Source: Pseudomonas saliphila (lineage in GTDB: Bacteria; Pseudomonadota; Gammaproteobacteria; Pseudomonadales; Pseudomonadaceae). Taken from it: a DNA stretch of 48,589 nt. The translations under genes were made by a program, and so were the position numbers. Shown here one piece after another: positions 10,696 through 19,803 of this stretch (position 1 is its first letter; every line of letters begins with the position of its first letter). Where the stretch lies: the NCBI RefSeq assembly GCF_008638345.1, contig NZ_VTVA01000024.1:858-49446 (forward strand), written 5' to 3'. The notes beneath the pieces were generated by a model. The model did not search any database. It had not been told where the DNA came from and saw nothing but the letters and a program-made list of their open reading frames with translations.

Positions 10696-13600
10696 CACGC
10701 TTCATCTCCGTCGATGAGTTCTGCATCCAGCTCGCACCAGAAGACCGAGCCTTTACCGGGTGCGGATGCAAACCCGACCTGTCCGCCCATTTGCTCGACA
10801 AGATCCTTGGTAACGGCGAGCCCCAATCCCGTTCCGCCGCGCCGTCGGGTGGTGGAGCTGTCCACCTGGGAAAAGCGTTCGAACAGGCGTTCATGGGCCT
10901 CGGCTGGAATGCCATCGCCCTCGTCGGTGACGCTGATGCGTGCACGGCCGTTGGCGTACCGGGCATCCAGGGTCACGGTACCGCCCTCATGGGAGAATTT
11001 GGCCGCATTTGACAGGTAATTGGCCAATACCTGCGCCAACCGCCGCTGGTCAACGTCAATCCTGACGCGGTCCACGTGGCCGCAGCGCAGCGTAACATCG
11101 TACTGGTCAGCGTAACCGCGGTTGGCCTCCAGGGCGTCTTCAAGCAGCGGTTGCAACGCCAGGGACTGCATATCGAAATGCATCTTGTTGATCGCCAGTT
11201 TGTCCAGATCCAGCAGGTCGTTGACCAGGTGCGTCAGCGAGCGGCTGTTGTTCAGCGCGATCGCCAACATCCTGTGCATTGACTCGGGCAGCTCGCCCAG
11301 CGCACCGCCCTGCAGCAAGCCGAGCGCACCGGTGACCGCTGTAAGCGGCGTGCGCAGCTCATGGCTGACGGTCGAGACGAATTCCGATTTCATCTGTTCG
11401 ATGCGATGACGTTCGGTGACATCCCAGACGAAACCGCTGATCCACAGCAACTGGCCCTCGCTGTCATACTCGCCGCGGCCCTTGTCGCGGACCCAGACTT
11501 CGTGGCCATCGGCATGGATGATGCGGTAGGTCAGCTCGAAGCTTGCGCCCTGGGCCAGGCTCGTGGCGCCGGCTTTATCGCGCGGCGTATCGTCCGGATG
11601 AATGATGCTGCCGTAACTGCGCACTGTGCTGTGGGTGAAGTCTTCCGCCGGGTAGCCGGTGATGACCTCAATCTCGTCGCTCAGATAGGTGACGGTCCAG
11701 TGCTCGTCCGCCGCACAACGGTAAACCGCACCGGGCAGATTGCTGACCATATTGCGGAAACGGGTTTCGCTGCGCTGCAGCTCACGGGTGGCCTGAATGA
11801 GGTCGGTAATATCGGTGGCGACCCCGAGAAAGCCGGTCAGCTCGTTATACTGATCACGGATACCAGTTACCGTGAGGTTGACCAGACGTTGGCTGCCATC
11901 CTTGTTGATGAAAGTCCAGGGCAGGGTCTCCGGCTTGCCGCGGCGCGCGTTGGCCAGCAGGGCTTCGCGATAGTCAACCGGGTAGCCCAGCTCGGCACTG
12001 AGCATCTGCGCGCGGCGCTCCAGTTCACTGTCCAGATGGTAGCTCACGGGCGTGTGCTTGCCGACCATCTCTTCGGCGGAGTAGCCGAGCAGTTTGCAGG
12101 CACCCGTATTGAACAGGGTGATGCTGCCGTCCAGATCGGTGGTAATCACCGCGACTTCAGTGGACGCATCAATAACCGCGCGCAGAAACGCTCTGGCCTG
12201 CCGAACCTCTGTTTCCCGGCGCATTTCCTCGGTAATGTCCATGCAGGTGCCACTCACCCACAGCGGTCTACCTTCTGCGTCGCGGCTGATCAACTGGCCG
12301 CAATCATGGATCCAGACCCAATGACCGTCCTGGTGGCGGATCCTGTACCTGAAATCAACATGTTCCAGCTTCTGATCCAGATGCGCTTGCATCAGTCGAT
12401 CTGCTTCGGGACGGTCCTCCGGATGAATCAGCTGCTGCCAGACATCAATCGAGGTTGCCTGCAGCACTGCCGGGCGGTAACCGTTGATGTCGTGCCAGCG
12501 CTCGTTGTAGAGGGTTTCGCCGGTCTGCACGTTCCATTCCCAGGTGCCCAGATTGGCGCCCCGCAGGATGCTGGCGAACCGCGCGCGCTCCAGCTTCAAA
12601 GCCATTTCCATCTGCTTGCGCTGGGTAATGTCCGCAGCGAAACCGTGCCAGATCAGGCTGCCGTCCGGCAAGGCTTCAGGACTGGCCACGCCAGCGACCC
12701 AGCGCTCGCCCAGCTGGGGGTGGGCTATGCGGAACTCGCCTTGCCATTCTGCAAGCGTGCTGGCGGAATGCTGAATGCTCTGGGTGACGCGCTTACGATC
12801 ATCTGCGTGGATCTTCGACAAAACGGTATCGGCGTTGTGCTGCGCCTGCTCAATGGTGGCGCCGCAGATCTCAATCAACCCCTGGCTGCAATAGGGGAAC
12901 CAGCCGTGTCCGGCGCTATCCTGCTGATACTGATAGATGATGCCGGGCAGGTGGGAAGTCAGCTTGTCGAAACGCGCCAGTAGCTGTTCGCGCTCCTGTT
13001 GCATCAGGTCGCGCCTGAGCGCCTCGCTGACCCAGGGGCCCAGCAGCCGGACGAATTCCAGATCGGTTTCGTCGAAGGGTTCAGCCCGCGGCGTGGATGA
13101 AGAGAAGTTGAGCGTGCCGTAGCGCTCGTCGCCCACCTGCAGACAAACCGAGATATAGCTGCGCAGACCGAAGGCCTGATAGCAGGGGTGAGCACTATAA
13201 GCAGAATGCTCCATGTCATTGATGGCCAGCACGTCATGGTGCTGCATGGTCAGCACACAGTAGGTTGTGCCCAGCGGAAAATGCTGCCCCTCTACTATGA
13301 TTCCGTTACTGCTGTTCTGTGCGACCACCTGGTAGTCGTCTCCCTGTATCCGACTGACTATGCCCGTGTCCATGCCCAGGTAACGGCAGCCCAGCTCCAG
13401 AACCTTTTTGAGCTGTTTGATGACATCCGGCTCGGGGACCCCAGCAATCTCGTTCATGGCGCGCAGCGCCTGACGCTGATGTTCCAGACGCTGGGCTGTG
13501 GTGCGCTCCTCGTTGTTCTTGACCAGAGCGTGTATCAACTGCCCCAGGCTGCTCAGCAAGGGCGCGAGAAATGCGGTGAAACGCTCATCGTAGCCACCAC

Positions 13601-15164
13601 TGCGGTTGGCCAGCGCGAGCATGCCAATCATCTGTTCCCCGAAATAGATAGGCAGGCCGGCAAAGGTCTCCAGGGGTGGATGGCCGGGCGGTAGACGGTT
13701 GTTGTTCGGGTCTGAGACAGCATCGTTGGACAGGTAGGCCTCGCCGCTGACCAACACCTGTCCGAACAGTGTATCCAGGCGGCGAAAAATCATGCCCTGC
13801 GGTCCGCGCTGACGAAACATCGAGGCGCTGTCCTCATCCCAGGCGATGTTGGTGATGGCGTGCGTCTTCAGATAGGGCTCACCCTGTTCATCGCGTAATA
13901 CCTGCCCGACAAAGCCGAACTGGCTCTCGGTTACCCTGAGGATCTGTTCCAGCAGGTAGTCGAAGCTCTGGTTGAGGTTGTCCTCAGTGATATAGGCCGA
14001 CTGGGTGGCGACGATAATGTCTGACAGTTTGCGGTTGGCCTCGCGCTGATCGGCCTCTGCCATGAGGCTTTCCCGCCAGGCCTGCTCCTGGCGCCGCACG
14101 ACAAACCGCGTACCCAGCATGAGTGCGCCCATCAGCGCCAGCGCAGCCAGGTAGCCCAAACCCCAATACAGCGGCGATAGCCGCTTGCCATGAAGGTAAT
14201 TCATCCAGAGCGGCGTGATATCGCGCGTGGTCAGCATCACCACCTGTGGTAGTGCATCGTTGTCGGTATTGCTGAGATGCCGCAGCAGAATGGGGGTGAG
14301 CAGATAGTGTCGGCCATCGACCTGGACTCGCCGCGCATGGCCCTGCAGCACTTTGGCTGGCAGGTTGTTCGCCAACAACCATGGCAGCATGCGTGGTCGC
14401 GAGTAATCTCCGACAAGCCACTCGGTGCCGGCGAGCGCGAATCGACCGGCGCTGGGCTGATCAGTCACTACTTCCTTGGTTGACGACGCGTTGATCAGCA
14501 CGGCCAGTCCCGACTCTAGCTCTTCATCCAGCTGGTGCAGGCCCGAGCCAATCCCAAAGCCCACTTCGATAGTGGCGACGACTGTTTCGTCATCATCATC
14601 TGCCGCGAAGACCGGTACGATAGCGCGGGTACCCACCCCGAAGCGCCCGACATCGAGACCGCTAAGGGGTATGCCGGTGCGTTGCACCTGATCTGCCATG
14701 GGGCGACTCTCGGCCATTGAATCGTTCCATGCGTCCGGCTGATGCATACGCAGCAGACTGACTACTCCAGGGCTGAGCTGCACACTCAGCTGGTCGGCTC
14801 CGGACTCCTTGAGCACCACCCAGAAGCGCTGGAGATCGCTTTCCAGCTGCGCGCGAAGGCTGACGACCGACGGGCTGTTAAACCCTTCGCGTTCGGTGAG
14901 CAGCTTGATCCGTCTGATCAGGCGCTGGGTATCGGGGTCTGCCGCCACGCTATGCGCGGCCATCAATGCCTGGCGTCGAATGGCGTGTTGCGACTGCTGT
15001 ACCGCCAGTCGCTGCATCTGCGAGTGGGTGGCGAGTTGCGTTTCCCAGGACTGCTCCCGCTTCACCTGACTGGACCAGGCGAAGAACGCGAACAACAGAC
15101 CCAGCAGGACCGCGCCAGTTATGCGCAGCAGGCGTTCATTGTGGGGTAACAGCTTGGGCAGCAT
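10695..15164 (-). CDS. Multi-sensor membrane histidine kinase (GAF2-PAS4)
   Basis: Very large sensor kinase, 1489 residues. Transmembrane helix 1 lies near 13-31. A periplasmic Cache-like sensor region follows, and helix 2 lies near 333-353. Then come two GAF-like domains, four PAS/PAC domains in series (each ending in a DIT- or DVT-type motif), and a HisKA/HATPase core. Kinase motifs are complete: H-box SHELRTPL with His1268, N-box LANYLSNAAKFS, G1 DEGDGIP, F-box FERFSQVD and G2 GGTGLGLA. There is no fused receiver or Hpt; these are supplied by the next two genes, whose frames overlap or abut. The ligand is unknown. The array of GAF and PAS modules suggests several inputs, some perhaps redox or small molecule. 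An SDR gene 54 bases upstream may share the transcript. Confidence 0.93.
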   Translation of the reverse strand: MLPKLLPHNERLLRITGAVLLGLLFAFFAWSSQVKREQSWETQLATHSQMQRLAVQQSQHAIRRQALMAAHSVAADPDTQRLIRRIKLLTEREGFNSPSVVSLRAQLESDLQRFWVVLKESGADQLSVQLSPGVVSLLRMHQPDAWNDSMAESRPMADQVQRTGIPLSGLDVGRFGVGTRAIVPVFAADDDDETVVATIEVGFGIGSGLHQLDEELESGLAVLINASSTKEVVTDQPSAGRFALAGTEWLVGDYSRPRMLPWLLANNLPAKVLQGHARRVQVDGRHYLLTPILLRHLSNTDNDALPQVVMLTTRDITPLWMNYLHGKRLSPLYWGLGYLAALALMGALMLGTRFVVRRQEQAWRESLMAEADQREANRKLSDIIVATQSAYITEDNLNQSFDYLLEQILRVTESQFGFVGQVLRDEQGEPYLKTHAITNIAWDEDSASMFRQRGPQGMIFRRLDTLFGQVLVSGEAYLSNDAVSDPNNNRLPPGHPPLETFAGLPIYFGEQMIGMLALANRSGGYDERFTAFLAPLLSSLGQLIHALVKNNEERTTAQRLEHQRQALRAMNEIAGVPEPDVIKQLKKVLELGCRYLGMDTGIVSRIQGDDYQVVAQNSSNGIIVEGQHFPLGTTYCVLTMQHHDVLAINDMEHSAYSAHPCYQAFGLRSYISVCLQVGDERYGTLNFSSSTPRAEPFDETDLEFVRLLGPWVSEALRRDLMQQEREQLLARFDKLTSHLPGIIYQYQQDSAGHGWFPYCSQGLIEICGATIEQAQHNADTVLSKIHADDRKRVTQSIQHSASTLAEWQGEFRIAHPQLGERWVAGVASPEALPDGSLIWHGFAADITQRKQMEMALKLERARFASILRGANLGTWEWNVQTGETLYNERWHDINGYRPAVLQATSIDVWQQLIHPEDRPEADRLMQAHLDQKLEHVDFRYRIRHQDGHWVWIHDCGQLISRDAEGRPLWVSGTCMDITEEMRRETEVRQARAFLRAVIDASTEVAVITTDLDGSITLFNTGACKLLGYSAEEMVGKHTPVSYHLDSELERRAQMLSAELGYPVDYREALLANARRGKPETLPWTFINKDGSQRLVNLTVTGIRDQYNELTGFLGVATDITDLIQATRELQRSETRFRNMVSNLPGAVYRCAADEHWTVTYLSDEIEVITGYPAEDFTHSTVRSYGSIIHPDDTPRDKAGATSLAQGASFELTYRIIHADGHEVWVRDKGRGEYDSEGQLLWISGFVWDVTERHRIEQMKSEFVSTVSHELRTPLTAVTGALGLLQGGALGELPESMHRMLAIALNNSRSLTHLVNDLLDLDKLAINKMHFDMQSLALQPLLEDALEANRGYADQYDVTLRCGHVDRVRIDVDQRRLAQVLANYLSNAAKFSHEGGTVTLDARYANGRARISVTDEGDGIPAEAHERLFERFSQVDSSTTRRRGGTGLGLAVTKDLVEQMGGQVGFASAPGKGSVFWCELDAELIDGDEA

Positions 15165-15218
15165 GGGCGATTTCCGTAATACGCGGCTCGGAAAGAGCGA
15201 GTCAGTCGGAGACTGGTC

Positions 15219-15992
15219 TCAGAGACTATTGGTCACATGGCCGCCATCGACGTTGATGATGGTACCGGTCATGAAGGCGCCGGCATTGCTGGCCAGCAGC
15301 AACAGCGGTCCGCTGAGATCCTCCAGATCACCCAGCCGGCGCATCGGCACCTTGCGCCGGACATATTCCTGCCCCGGTTCGGTATCGAAGTAATCGGTGT
15401 TCATCTCGGTGCGGAAATAACCCGGCGCCAGCGCGTTCACTCTGATGTCATTACGTGCCAGTTCCAGCGCCATGGCCTTGGTCAACTGCACGACGCCGGC
15501 CTTGGCCACTGCATAGTGACTCAGGGCCGGGCCTACCCGCAGACCCAGAATCGAGGCGATATTGATGACGCTACCGCCCTTGCCTGCCTTGGCCATCGCC
15601 ACCGTTGCCCGGTGCGCGACGCGCCAGGCGCCGTCGAGGTTGGTGTCGAGCATGCTGCGCCAGTTGCCTTCAGTGAGATCAAGGAAGGGCACCGGATTGC
15701 TGATGCCGGCGTTGTTGACCAAAACGTCGGCCACGCCCCAGGTCTGCTCGGCGAGGCTGAAGCCGGCATTCACGCTGTCCGAATCAGTTACGTCCATCGC
15801 CACCGCCAGGGCTTCGTAACCCTGCGCCTGCAGATCCGCGACCAGCGCCTGCAAGCGTTCGACACGCCGCGCGGCAACGATGACCCGCGCACCGGCTGCA
15901 GCCAGTATCCGCGCGAAGTGTTCGCCCAGCCCGCTTGAGGCGCCGGTGATCAGGGCGGTTTTGCCGGTGAGGTCGAAGCGGTCTGCGCTCAT
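15219..15992 (-). CDS. SDR-family oxidoreductase
   Basis: Short-chain dehydrogenase/reductase of 257 residues. It has the Rossmann cofactor motif TGASSGLG close to the N-terminus, the NNAG structural motif and the catalytic YAVAK motif followed by NDIRVNALAPGYFRTEM, all in classical SDR spacing. NAD(P)-dependent oxidoreduction is expected; the substrate cannot be told. The ATG at 15992 is preceded by AGGAG. An upstream start at 16028 would add 12 poorly conserved residues. It is divergent from the ArsR-family repressor gene and lies 54 bases before the histidine kinase on the same strand. Confidence 0.9.
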   Translation of the reverse strand: MSADRFDLTGKTALITGASSGLGEHFARILAAAGARVIVAARRVERLQALVADLQAQGYEALAVAMDVTDSDSVNAGFSLAEQTWGVADVLVNNAGISNPVPFLDLTEGNWRSMLDTNLDGAWRVAHRATVAMAKAGKGGSVINIASILGLRVGPALSHYAVAKAGVVQLTKAMALELARNDIRVNALAPGYFRTEMNTDYFDTEPGQEYVRRKVPMRRLGDLEDLSGPLLLLASNAGAFMTGTIINVDGGHVTNSL

Positions 15993-16179
15993 CTGTTGAA
16001 GTACTCCTGGTAACGTAGCGGTAATCAAGGCGTCCAGTATCGACCAATCGCAGCAGCGTGGCCATGTGTTACGCCGGGGAGTTTCGGCTCTATCTCAACG
16101 GCATATATCCGAGTATTGGTACAAATAATCATATCCCGGTGATCGACCAGGGCGTATTCGCCTACAATCTATCTATTCG

Positions 16180-16185
16180 TATAAT
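16180..16185 (+). promoter_or_regulatory. Candidate -10 element of the ArsR-family/SulP unit
   Basis: A perfect TATAAT lies 34 bases before the ATG at 16220, inside an unusually AT-rich stretch (about 16105-16190) between the divergent SDR and repressor genes. No good -35 is visible. AT-rich DNA here is where an autoregulatory ArsR-family protein would be expected to bind; I could not define an exact operator. Confidence 0.4.
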
Positions 16186-16219
16186 CAAGAACGACACTAT
16201 GCTGCCTACCGGAACCGCC

Positions 16220-16546
16220 ATGCCCGAACCCGCGCCGAACCTGGACCTCGATAAGCTGCGCGCTGCTGCCGATCAGGCCCAGCGGCTGCTGAAAACCCTG
16301 GCTAACCCCGACCGCCTGTTGTTGCTGTGCCGGCTGATTGAGGACGAACTCAGCGTCGGCGAGCTGGAGGCAGCGCTCGGCATTCTGCAGCCGACGCTTT
16401 CGCAGCAGCTGGGCGTGCTGCGCCGGGAAGGTCTGGTCGACACGCGGCGCGAGGGTAAGCAAATCTATTACCGTATCGCCAGTCCCCAGGCCTTGGCGGT
16501 GATCGATACCCTGTATCGGCTGTACTGTTCGACGGAGGTTGAATGA
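16220..16546 (+). CDS. ArsR-family repressor, BigR/SqrR-like persulfide sensor candidate
   Basis: Winged-helix repressor of 108 residues. The recognition region is LSVGELEAALGILQPTLSQQ followed by LGVLRREGLVDTRREGKQIYYRI. Two cysteines, Cys37 in LLLLCRLIEDE and Cys103 in LYRLYCST, sit where BigR, YgaV and SqrR carry the pair that forms a polysulfide bridge. The metal-binding CxC of classical ArsR/SmtB sensors is absent. The functional reading is therefore a reactive-sulfur sensor; this is family inference, not proof. The ATG at 16220 lies 34 bases after a TATAAT and has GGAA upstream. An ATG at 16199 would leave almost no leader. The SulP transporter follows 79 bases later and is the probable regulatory target. 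Confidence 0.85.
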   Translation: MPEPAPNLDLDKLRAAADQAQRLLKTLANPDRLLLLCRLIEDELSVGELEAALGILQPTLSQQLGVLRREGLVDTRREGKQIYYRIASPQALAVIDTLYRLYCSTEVE

Positions 16547-16625
16547 TCCCAGCCCATAGGACGTCCTGGCCAATGCCACTCCAGCAGCGCTTGCTGCTCG
16601 CTGATAACATCCGATCGAGACGCCT

Positions 16626-18386
16626 ATGCTGACCAACCCCAGGCTGCAGCCACCGGGTGGCGATGGGTATCTGGCGTGGCTGCGCAATTACCGCAAAGCC
16701 TGGTTGGGCGGCGATATTACCGCCGGGATCATCGTCAGTATCATGATCATTCCACAGAGCATGGCCTACGCGATGCTCGCGGGCTTGCCGGTGGAAATCG
16801 GTCTGTATGCCAGCATCCTGCCGCTGATCGCCTATGCGCTGTTGGGCAGCAGCATGAGCCTCTCGGTCGGGCCCGTTGCCGTCACCGGGCTGATGACGGC
16901 CACCCTGCTGGCGCCGCTGGCTACGGTTGGCAGCGAGCATTATCTGCAAATGGCTATCTGGCTGGCCTTGTTGTCAGGGGTGATGTTGTTCGTGCTGGGT
17001 CTGCTGCGCCTGGGCTTCCTCGCCAATTTCCTCAGCCATCCGGTGATCAGCGGATTTATCAGCGGTGCCTCGATTCTGATCATTCTCAGCCAGCTGCCGC
17101 ACCTGTTCGGGTTGAGTGGCATGCCTGGCAGTCCACAGGAGGTCCTCGATAACTGGAGGCCGATCAATTCTCTGGTACTGGGAATGGGCCTGCTGGGCCT
17201 GTTGTGGTTGATCTACGCACGCAGCGGCATGGCCGATCATCTGCAGCAGCTCGGGATGCGCGCGGATATTGCCCGGCTGACCTCCCGCCTCGCGCCGATC
17301 CTGGTAGTGGTGCTGGGCATGGCTGTCACGCTCGGTTTTGATCTGGCGGCCCAGGGTGTGCCGGTGGTCGGTGAGCTGCCGGCCGGTTTGCCCAGCCTGC
17401 AGTGGGCGACGCCGGATTTCACCAGTATACGATCGTTATTCCTGCCCGCCGCGCTGATCAGCCTGGTCAGCTTCGTCGAGAGCGTGTCGCTGGCCCAATC
17501 GCTGGCGCGCCGCAAGCGCCAACGCATTGATGCCGACCGTGAATTGCTCGGTCTCGGCGCCGCCAATCTCAGCGCGGCACTGTCCGGCGGTTTCGCAGTG
17601 TGTGGCGGCTTTTCCCGCTCGGTGGTCAATGTCGAAGGCGGTGCCAATACCCCACTGGCCGGCGTGATCGCGGCGAGCGTGATCGCGCTGATTCTGCTGA
17701 CGATCGCGCCGGTGTTCGCCAGTCTACCGCTGGTGGTATTGGCAATAATCATATTGGTGGCGGTGACGCCGCTGATCGACATCGTCGGGCTCAGGCGGGC
17801 CTGGAGCTACGACCGCGCAGAAGGGCTGACCCTGCTGAGTACCGCATTGGGTGTGGTTTTCATCGGTATCGAAGGCGGTATCGTGCTGGGTGTCAGCTTG
17901 TCCATCGCGTCGCAGCTATGGCGCGGTAGTCGGCCGCACGTTGCCGTGGTCGGTCGGGTGCCGGGCACCCAGTATTTTCGCAATACCCGTCGCCATCTGG
18001 TGGAAATCGAGCCACATCTGCTGGCGCTGCGTGTTGATGAAAGTATCTTCTTTGCCAACAGCAAGGCCATCGAGCAGGGCGTGCTGCAGGCGTTGATCGA
18101 CTATCCCGATACCCGGCATATGTTGTTGATCATGTCGGCGGTCAATCATATCGACGGCACAGGGCTCGATATGCTCAGCGAGCTGACCGAAGGCCTGGCT
18201 GAGCGCGAAATCACGGTGCACCTGGCGGAAGTCAAAGGGCCGGTCATGGATCAGTTGAACAAGACCGACTGGGTCAGCCAGCAAGTCGGTGAGGTGTTTC
18301 CCAGCACCGATATTGCATTCAACACCTTGAGCGGGCTGAACCGTATCCATCGCGCCGCCAAAGAAGCCGACGCCGAAGAGCAATAA
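16626..18386 (+). CDS. SulP-family anion transporter with STAS domain
   Basis: Inner-membrane transporter of 586 residues in the SLC26/SulP family. The N-terminal two thirds hold the multi-helix core, starting with AWLGGDITAGIIVSIMIIPQ and MAYAMLAGLP, and including the family stretch SLSVGPVAVTGLM. The last ~140 residues form a cytoplasmic STAS domain (ALRVDESIFFANSKAIEQ, then MSAVNHIDGTGLDMLSEL). Substrates in the family include sulfate, bicarbonate and dicarboxylates, and sequence alone does not decide. The adjacent two-cysteine repressor favours a sulfur oxyanion such as sulfate or sulfite, exported or imported during sulfide or persulfide handling; this is inference. Confidence 0.9.
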   Translation: MLTNPRLQPPGGDGYLAWLRNYRKAWLGGDITAGIIVSIMIIPQSMAYAMLAGLPVEIGLYASILPLIAYALLGSSMSLSVGPVAVTGLMTATLLAPLATVGSEHYLQMAIWLALLSGVMLFVLGLLRLGFLANFLSHPVISGFISGASILIILSQLPHLFGLSGMPGSPQEVLDNWRPINSLVLGMGLLGLLWLIYARSGMADHLQQLGMRADIARLTSRLAPILVVVLGMAVTLGFDLAAQGVPVVGELPAGLPSLQWATPDFTSIRSLFLPAALISLVSFVESVSLAQSLARRKRQRIDADRELLGLGAANLSAALSGGFAVCGGFSRSVVNVEGGANTPLAGVIAASVIALILLTIAPVFASLPLVVLAIIILVAVTPLIDIVGLRRAWSYDRAEGLTLLSTALGVVFIGIEGGIVLGVSLSIASQLWRGSRPHVAVVGRVPGTQYFRNTRRHLVEIEPHLLALRVDESIFFANSKAIEQGVLQALIDYPDTRHMLLIMSAVNHIDGTGLDMLSELTEGLAEREITVHLAEVKGPVMDQLNKTDWVSQQVGEVFPSTDIAFNTLSGLNRIHRAAKEADAEEQ

Positions 18387-18430
18387 GCGGTGGAGCGCTG
18401 TGCTATCGCGGACTTTTATTCGCGTGTCGT

Positions 18431-18436
18431 TATAAT
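18431..18436 (+). promoter_or_regulatory. Candidate -10 element for the cytochrome c' gene
   Basis: TATAAT lies 40 bases before the ATG of the cytochrome c' gene, between it and the SulP gene end. The -35 region is poor. It suggests separate transcription of the cytochrome. Confidence 0.4.
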
Positions 18437-18475
18437 CCGCGGGCACTGCAAAAAAAGCCCTGATAAGGAGTAAGG

Positions 18476-18943
18476 ATGAAGATCGCAATCGCCGGCGCAC
18501 TATGCGCTTCACTGTTCGCAGCCAGCATGACCGCGCAGGCAGAGGTTTCACCGGAAGACCAGATTCAGTTACGCAAGGCCGGTTATAGCTTCATGAGCTG
18601 GAATATGGGCAAGATCAAGGAGCAGGTGATCGACGAAAGCGTCACCTACAATCCGGATCAGATGCTGGCCGCCGCCAACGCTATCTCGGCCATTTCCAAG
18701 TCCGGCATGGGGGCGCTATTCGGGCCCGGTACTGAACAGAACGTGGGCGATCAGGTCACCCGGGTGAAGCCTGAAATGTTCGATAACACGCCTGACGTCA
18801 TCAAGCTATCCGGGGACCTGACCAAGGCCGCCGACAACCTGGTCTCCGCGGCAGTTGAAGGCGATCAGAGCAAGGTACGCAGCGCCTTCGGTCAAGTGGG
18901 CGATACCTGCAAGGCGTGCCACGACAAGTATCGCCAGAAGTAG
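18476..18943 (+). CDS. Cytochrome c' (class II c-type cytochrome)
   Basis: Periplasmic haem protein of 155 residues. A signal peptide ends near residue 22 (SMTAQA before EVSPED). The mature part is a four-helix-bundle cytochrome c' with the haem-binding CKACH motif at 145-149, almost at the C-terminus, as class II cytochromes require. Family members bind NO and CO and are linked to nitric-oxide tolerance or electron transfer. AAGGAG precedes the ATG. It ends nine bases from the end of a convergent cytochrome b561 gene, a common pairing that suggests the b561 as its membrane partner. Confidence 0.93.
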   Translation: MKIAIAGALCASLFAASMTAQAEVSPEDQIQLRKAGYSFMSWNMGKIKEQVIDESVTYNPDQMLAAANAISAISKSGMGALFGPGTEQNVGDQVTRVKPEMFDNTPDVIKLSGDLTKAADNLVSAAVEGDQSKVRSAFGQVGDTCKACHDKYRQK

Positions 18944-18952
18944 TTAACCCGA

Positions 18953-19627
18953 TTACCAGGCCGGCGCAGCAGGCGCGGGCGCTGGTGCCGGAATCCAGGC
19001 ACCGGATGCCGCCCAAATGGCCAGTCCCGAAATAACCACCACAACCACCAGCGCGATCCAGCCTCCATTGCGGGTATCGGAGGCGGGTCGGCTGACGTTC
19101 TTCTTTCCATGCAGCATCGCGCCCACCAATTTTTTGCCACGCAGCTGATAAAAGGCGATCGCCAGAATGTGCAGCCCGATCACCACATAGATCAACTCCT
19201 CCGTCCAGCGGTGCCAGCTGCTCAAGGTGTTGCTCAAGCTTGAAGACACCAGGTTGCGCAGCGGCCCGGAAAAGGCGATGTCGTCCGTCGCCACCAGACC
19301 GGACAGCGCCTGGAAGCCGAATAGACCCAGCATAACCAGCACCGATAAACCGCCGACAGGCGTGTGTCCGGCCCCGTGCCAGCGCCCGCGCAGGTAAGCA
19401 AGCATGACGCGCGGCGTGGGGAGGAACTCACTGAAGCGCGCATGCGTCGAGCCGACCAGCCCCCAGAGCACACGAAACACCAGCAGCCCCAACACCATCA
19501 GGCCGAAGCGTTCGTGCCAGACCATCCAGGTCCCCCCCAGATAGATGGAGACCAGCGAGCCGGTGACTGCGACCACCAATAACCAGTGAAACAAACGCAA
19601 CGGAAGATCCCACACACGAACCTGCAT
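18953..19627 (-). CDS. Cytochrome b561-family membrane protein
   Basis: Di-haem membrane cytochrome of 224 residues with four main transmembrane helices plus one near the C-terminus. Candidate haem-ligand histidines occur in LRLFHWLL, MVWHERFG, SSWHRWTEE and IGLHILAIAFYQLRG. The protein ends in a periplasmic-type Pro/Ala-rich tail (PAPAPAPAAPAW). The ATG at 19627 is 11 bases after AGGAG; GTG codons up to 19639 are alternatives. It would pass electrons between the quinone pool and a periplasmic partner, plausibly the neighbouring cytochrome c'. Confidence 0.9.
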   Translation of the reverse strand: MQVRVWDLPLRLFHWLLVVAVTGSLVSIYLGGTWMVWHERFGLMVLGLLVFRVLWGLVGSTHARFSEFLPTPRVMLAYLRGRWHGAGHTPVGGLSVLVMLGLFGFQALSGLVATDDIAFSGPLRNLVSSSLSNTLSSWHRWTEELIYVVIGLHILAIAFYQLRGKKLVGAMLHGKKNVSRPASDTRNGGWIALVVVVVISGLAIWAASGAWIPAPAPAPAAPAW

Positions 19628-19763
19628 CACCACGGACACTCCTGAAATCGACGATGCGAAAGGCTACCCGCCGGAACCGGGACGGGCAAGCAAAGCGCCT
19701 GCGCGGTGTGCGACGTTTTCCGTGATTAACCGTTATGTTTGCTGAATTGCCCGCGCTTTGCCC

Positions 19764-19769
19764 TATAAT
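19764..19769 (+). promoter_or_regulatory. Candidate -10 element of the RND efflux operon
   Basis: TATAAT lies 35 bases before the adaptor ATG in the gap divergent from cytochrome b561. A possible TTGCTG -35 at 19739-19744 is 19 bases away, longer than ideal. Confidence 0.45.
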
Positions 19770-19803
19770 CGCGACACGTTCAACGCCAAAGAAGATGGAC
19801 CTC

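Noticed and set aside
11361..12983. Long plus-strand open frame (540 codons) inside the histidine kinase gene
   Set aside because: The minus strand encodes GAF, PAS and kinase domains without a break; the plus frame has no recognisable domain.
16581..16598. Small hairpin AGCAGC/GCTGCT before the SulP gene
   Set aside because: Six base pairs, no T run and no known riboswitch pattern; too weak to call.
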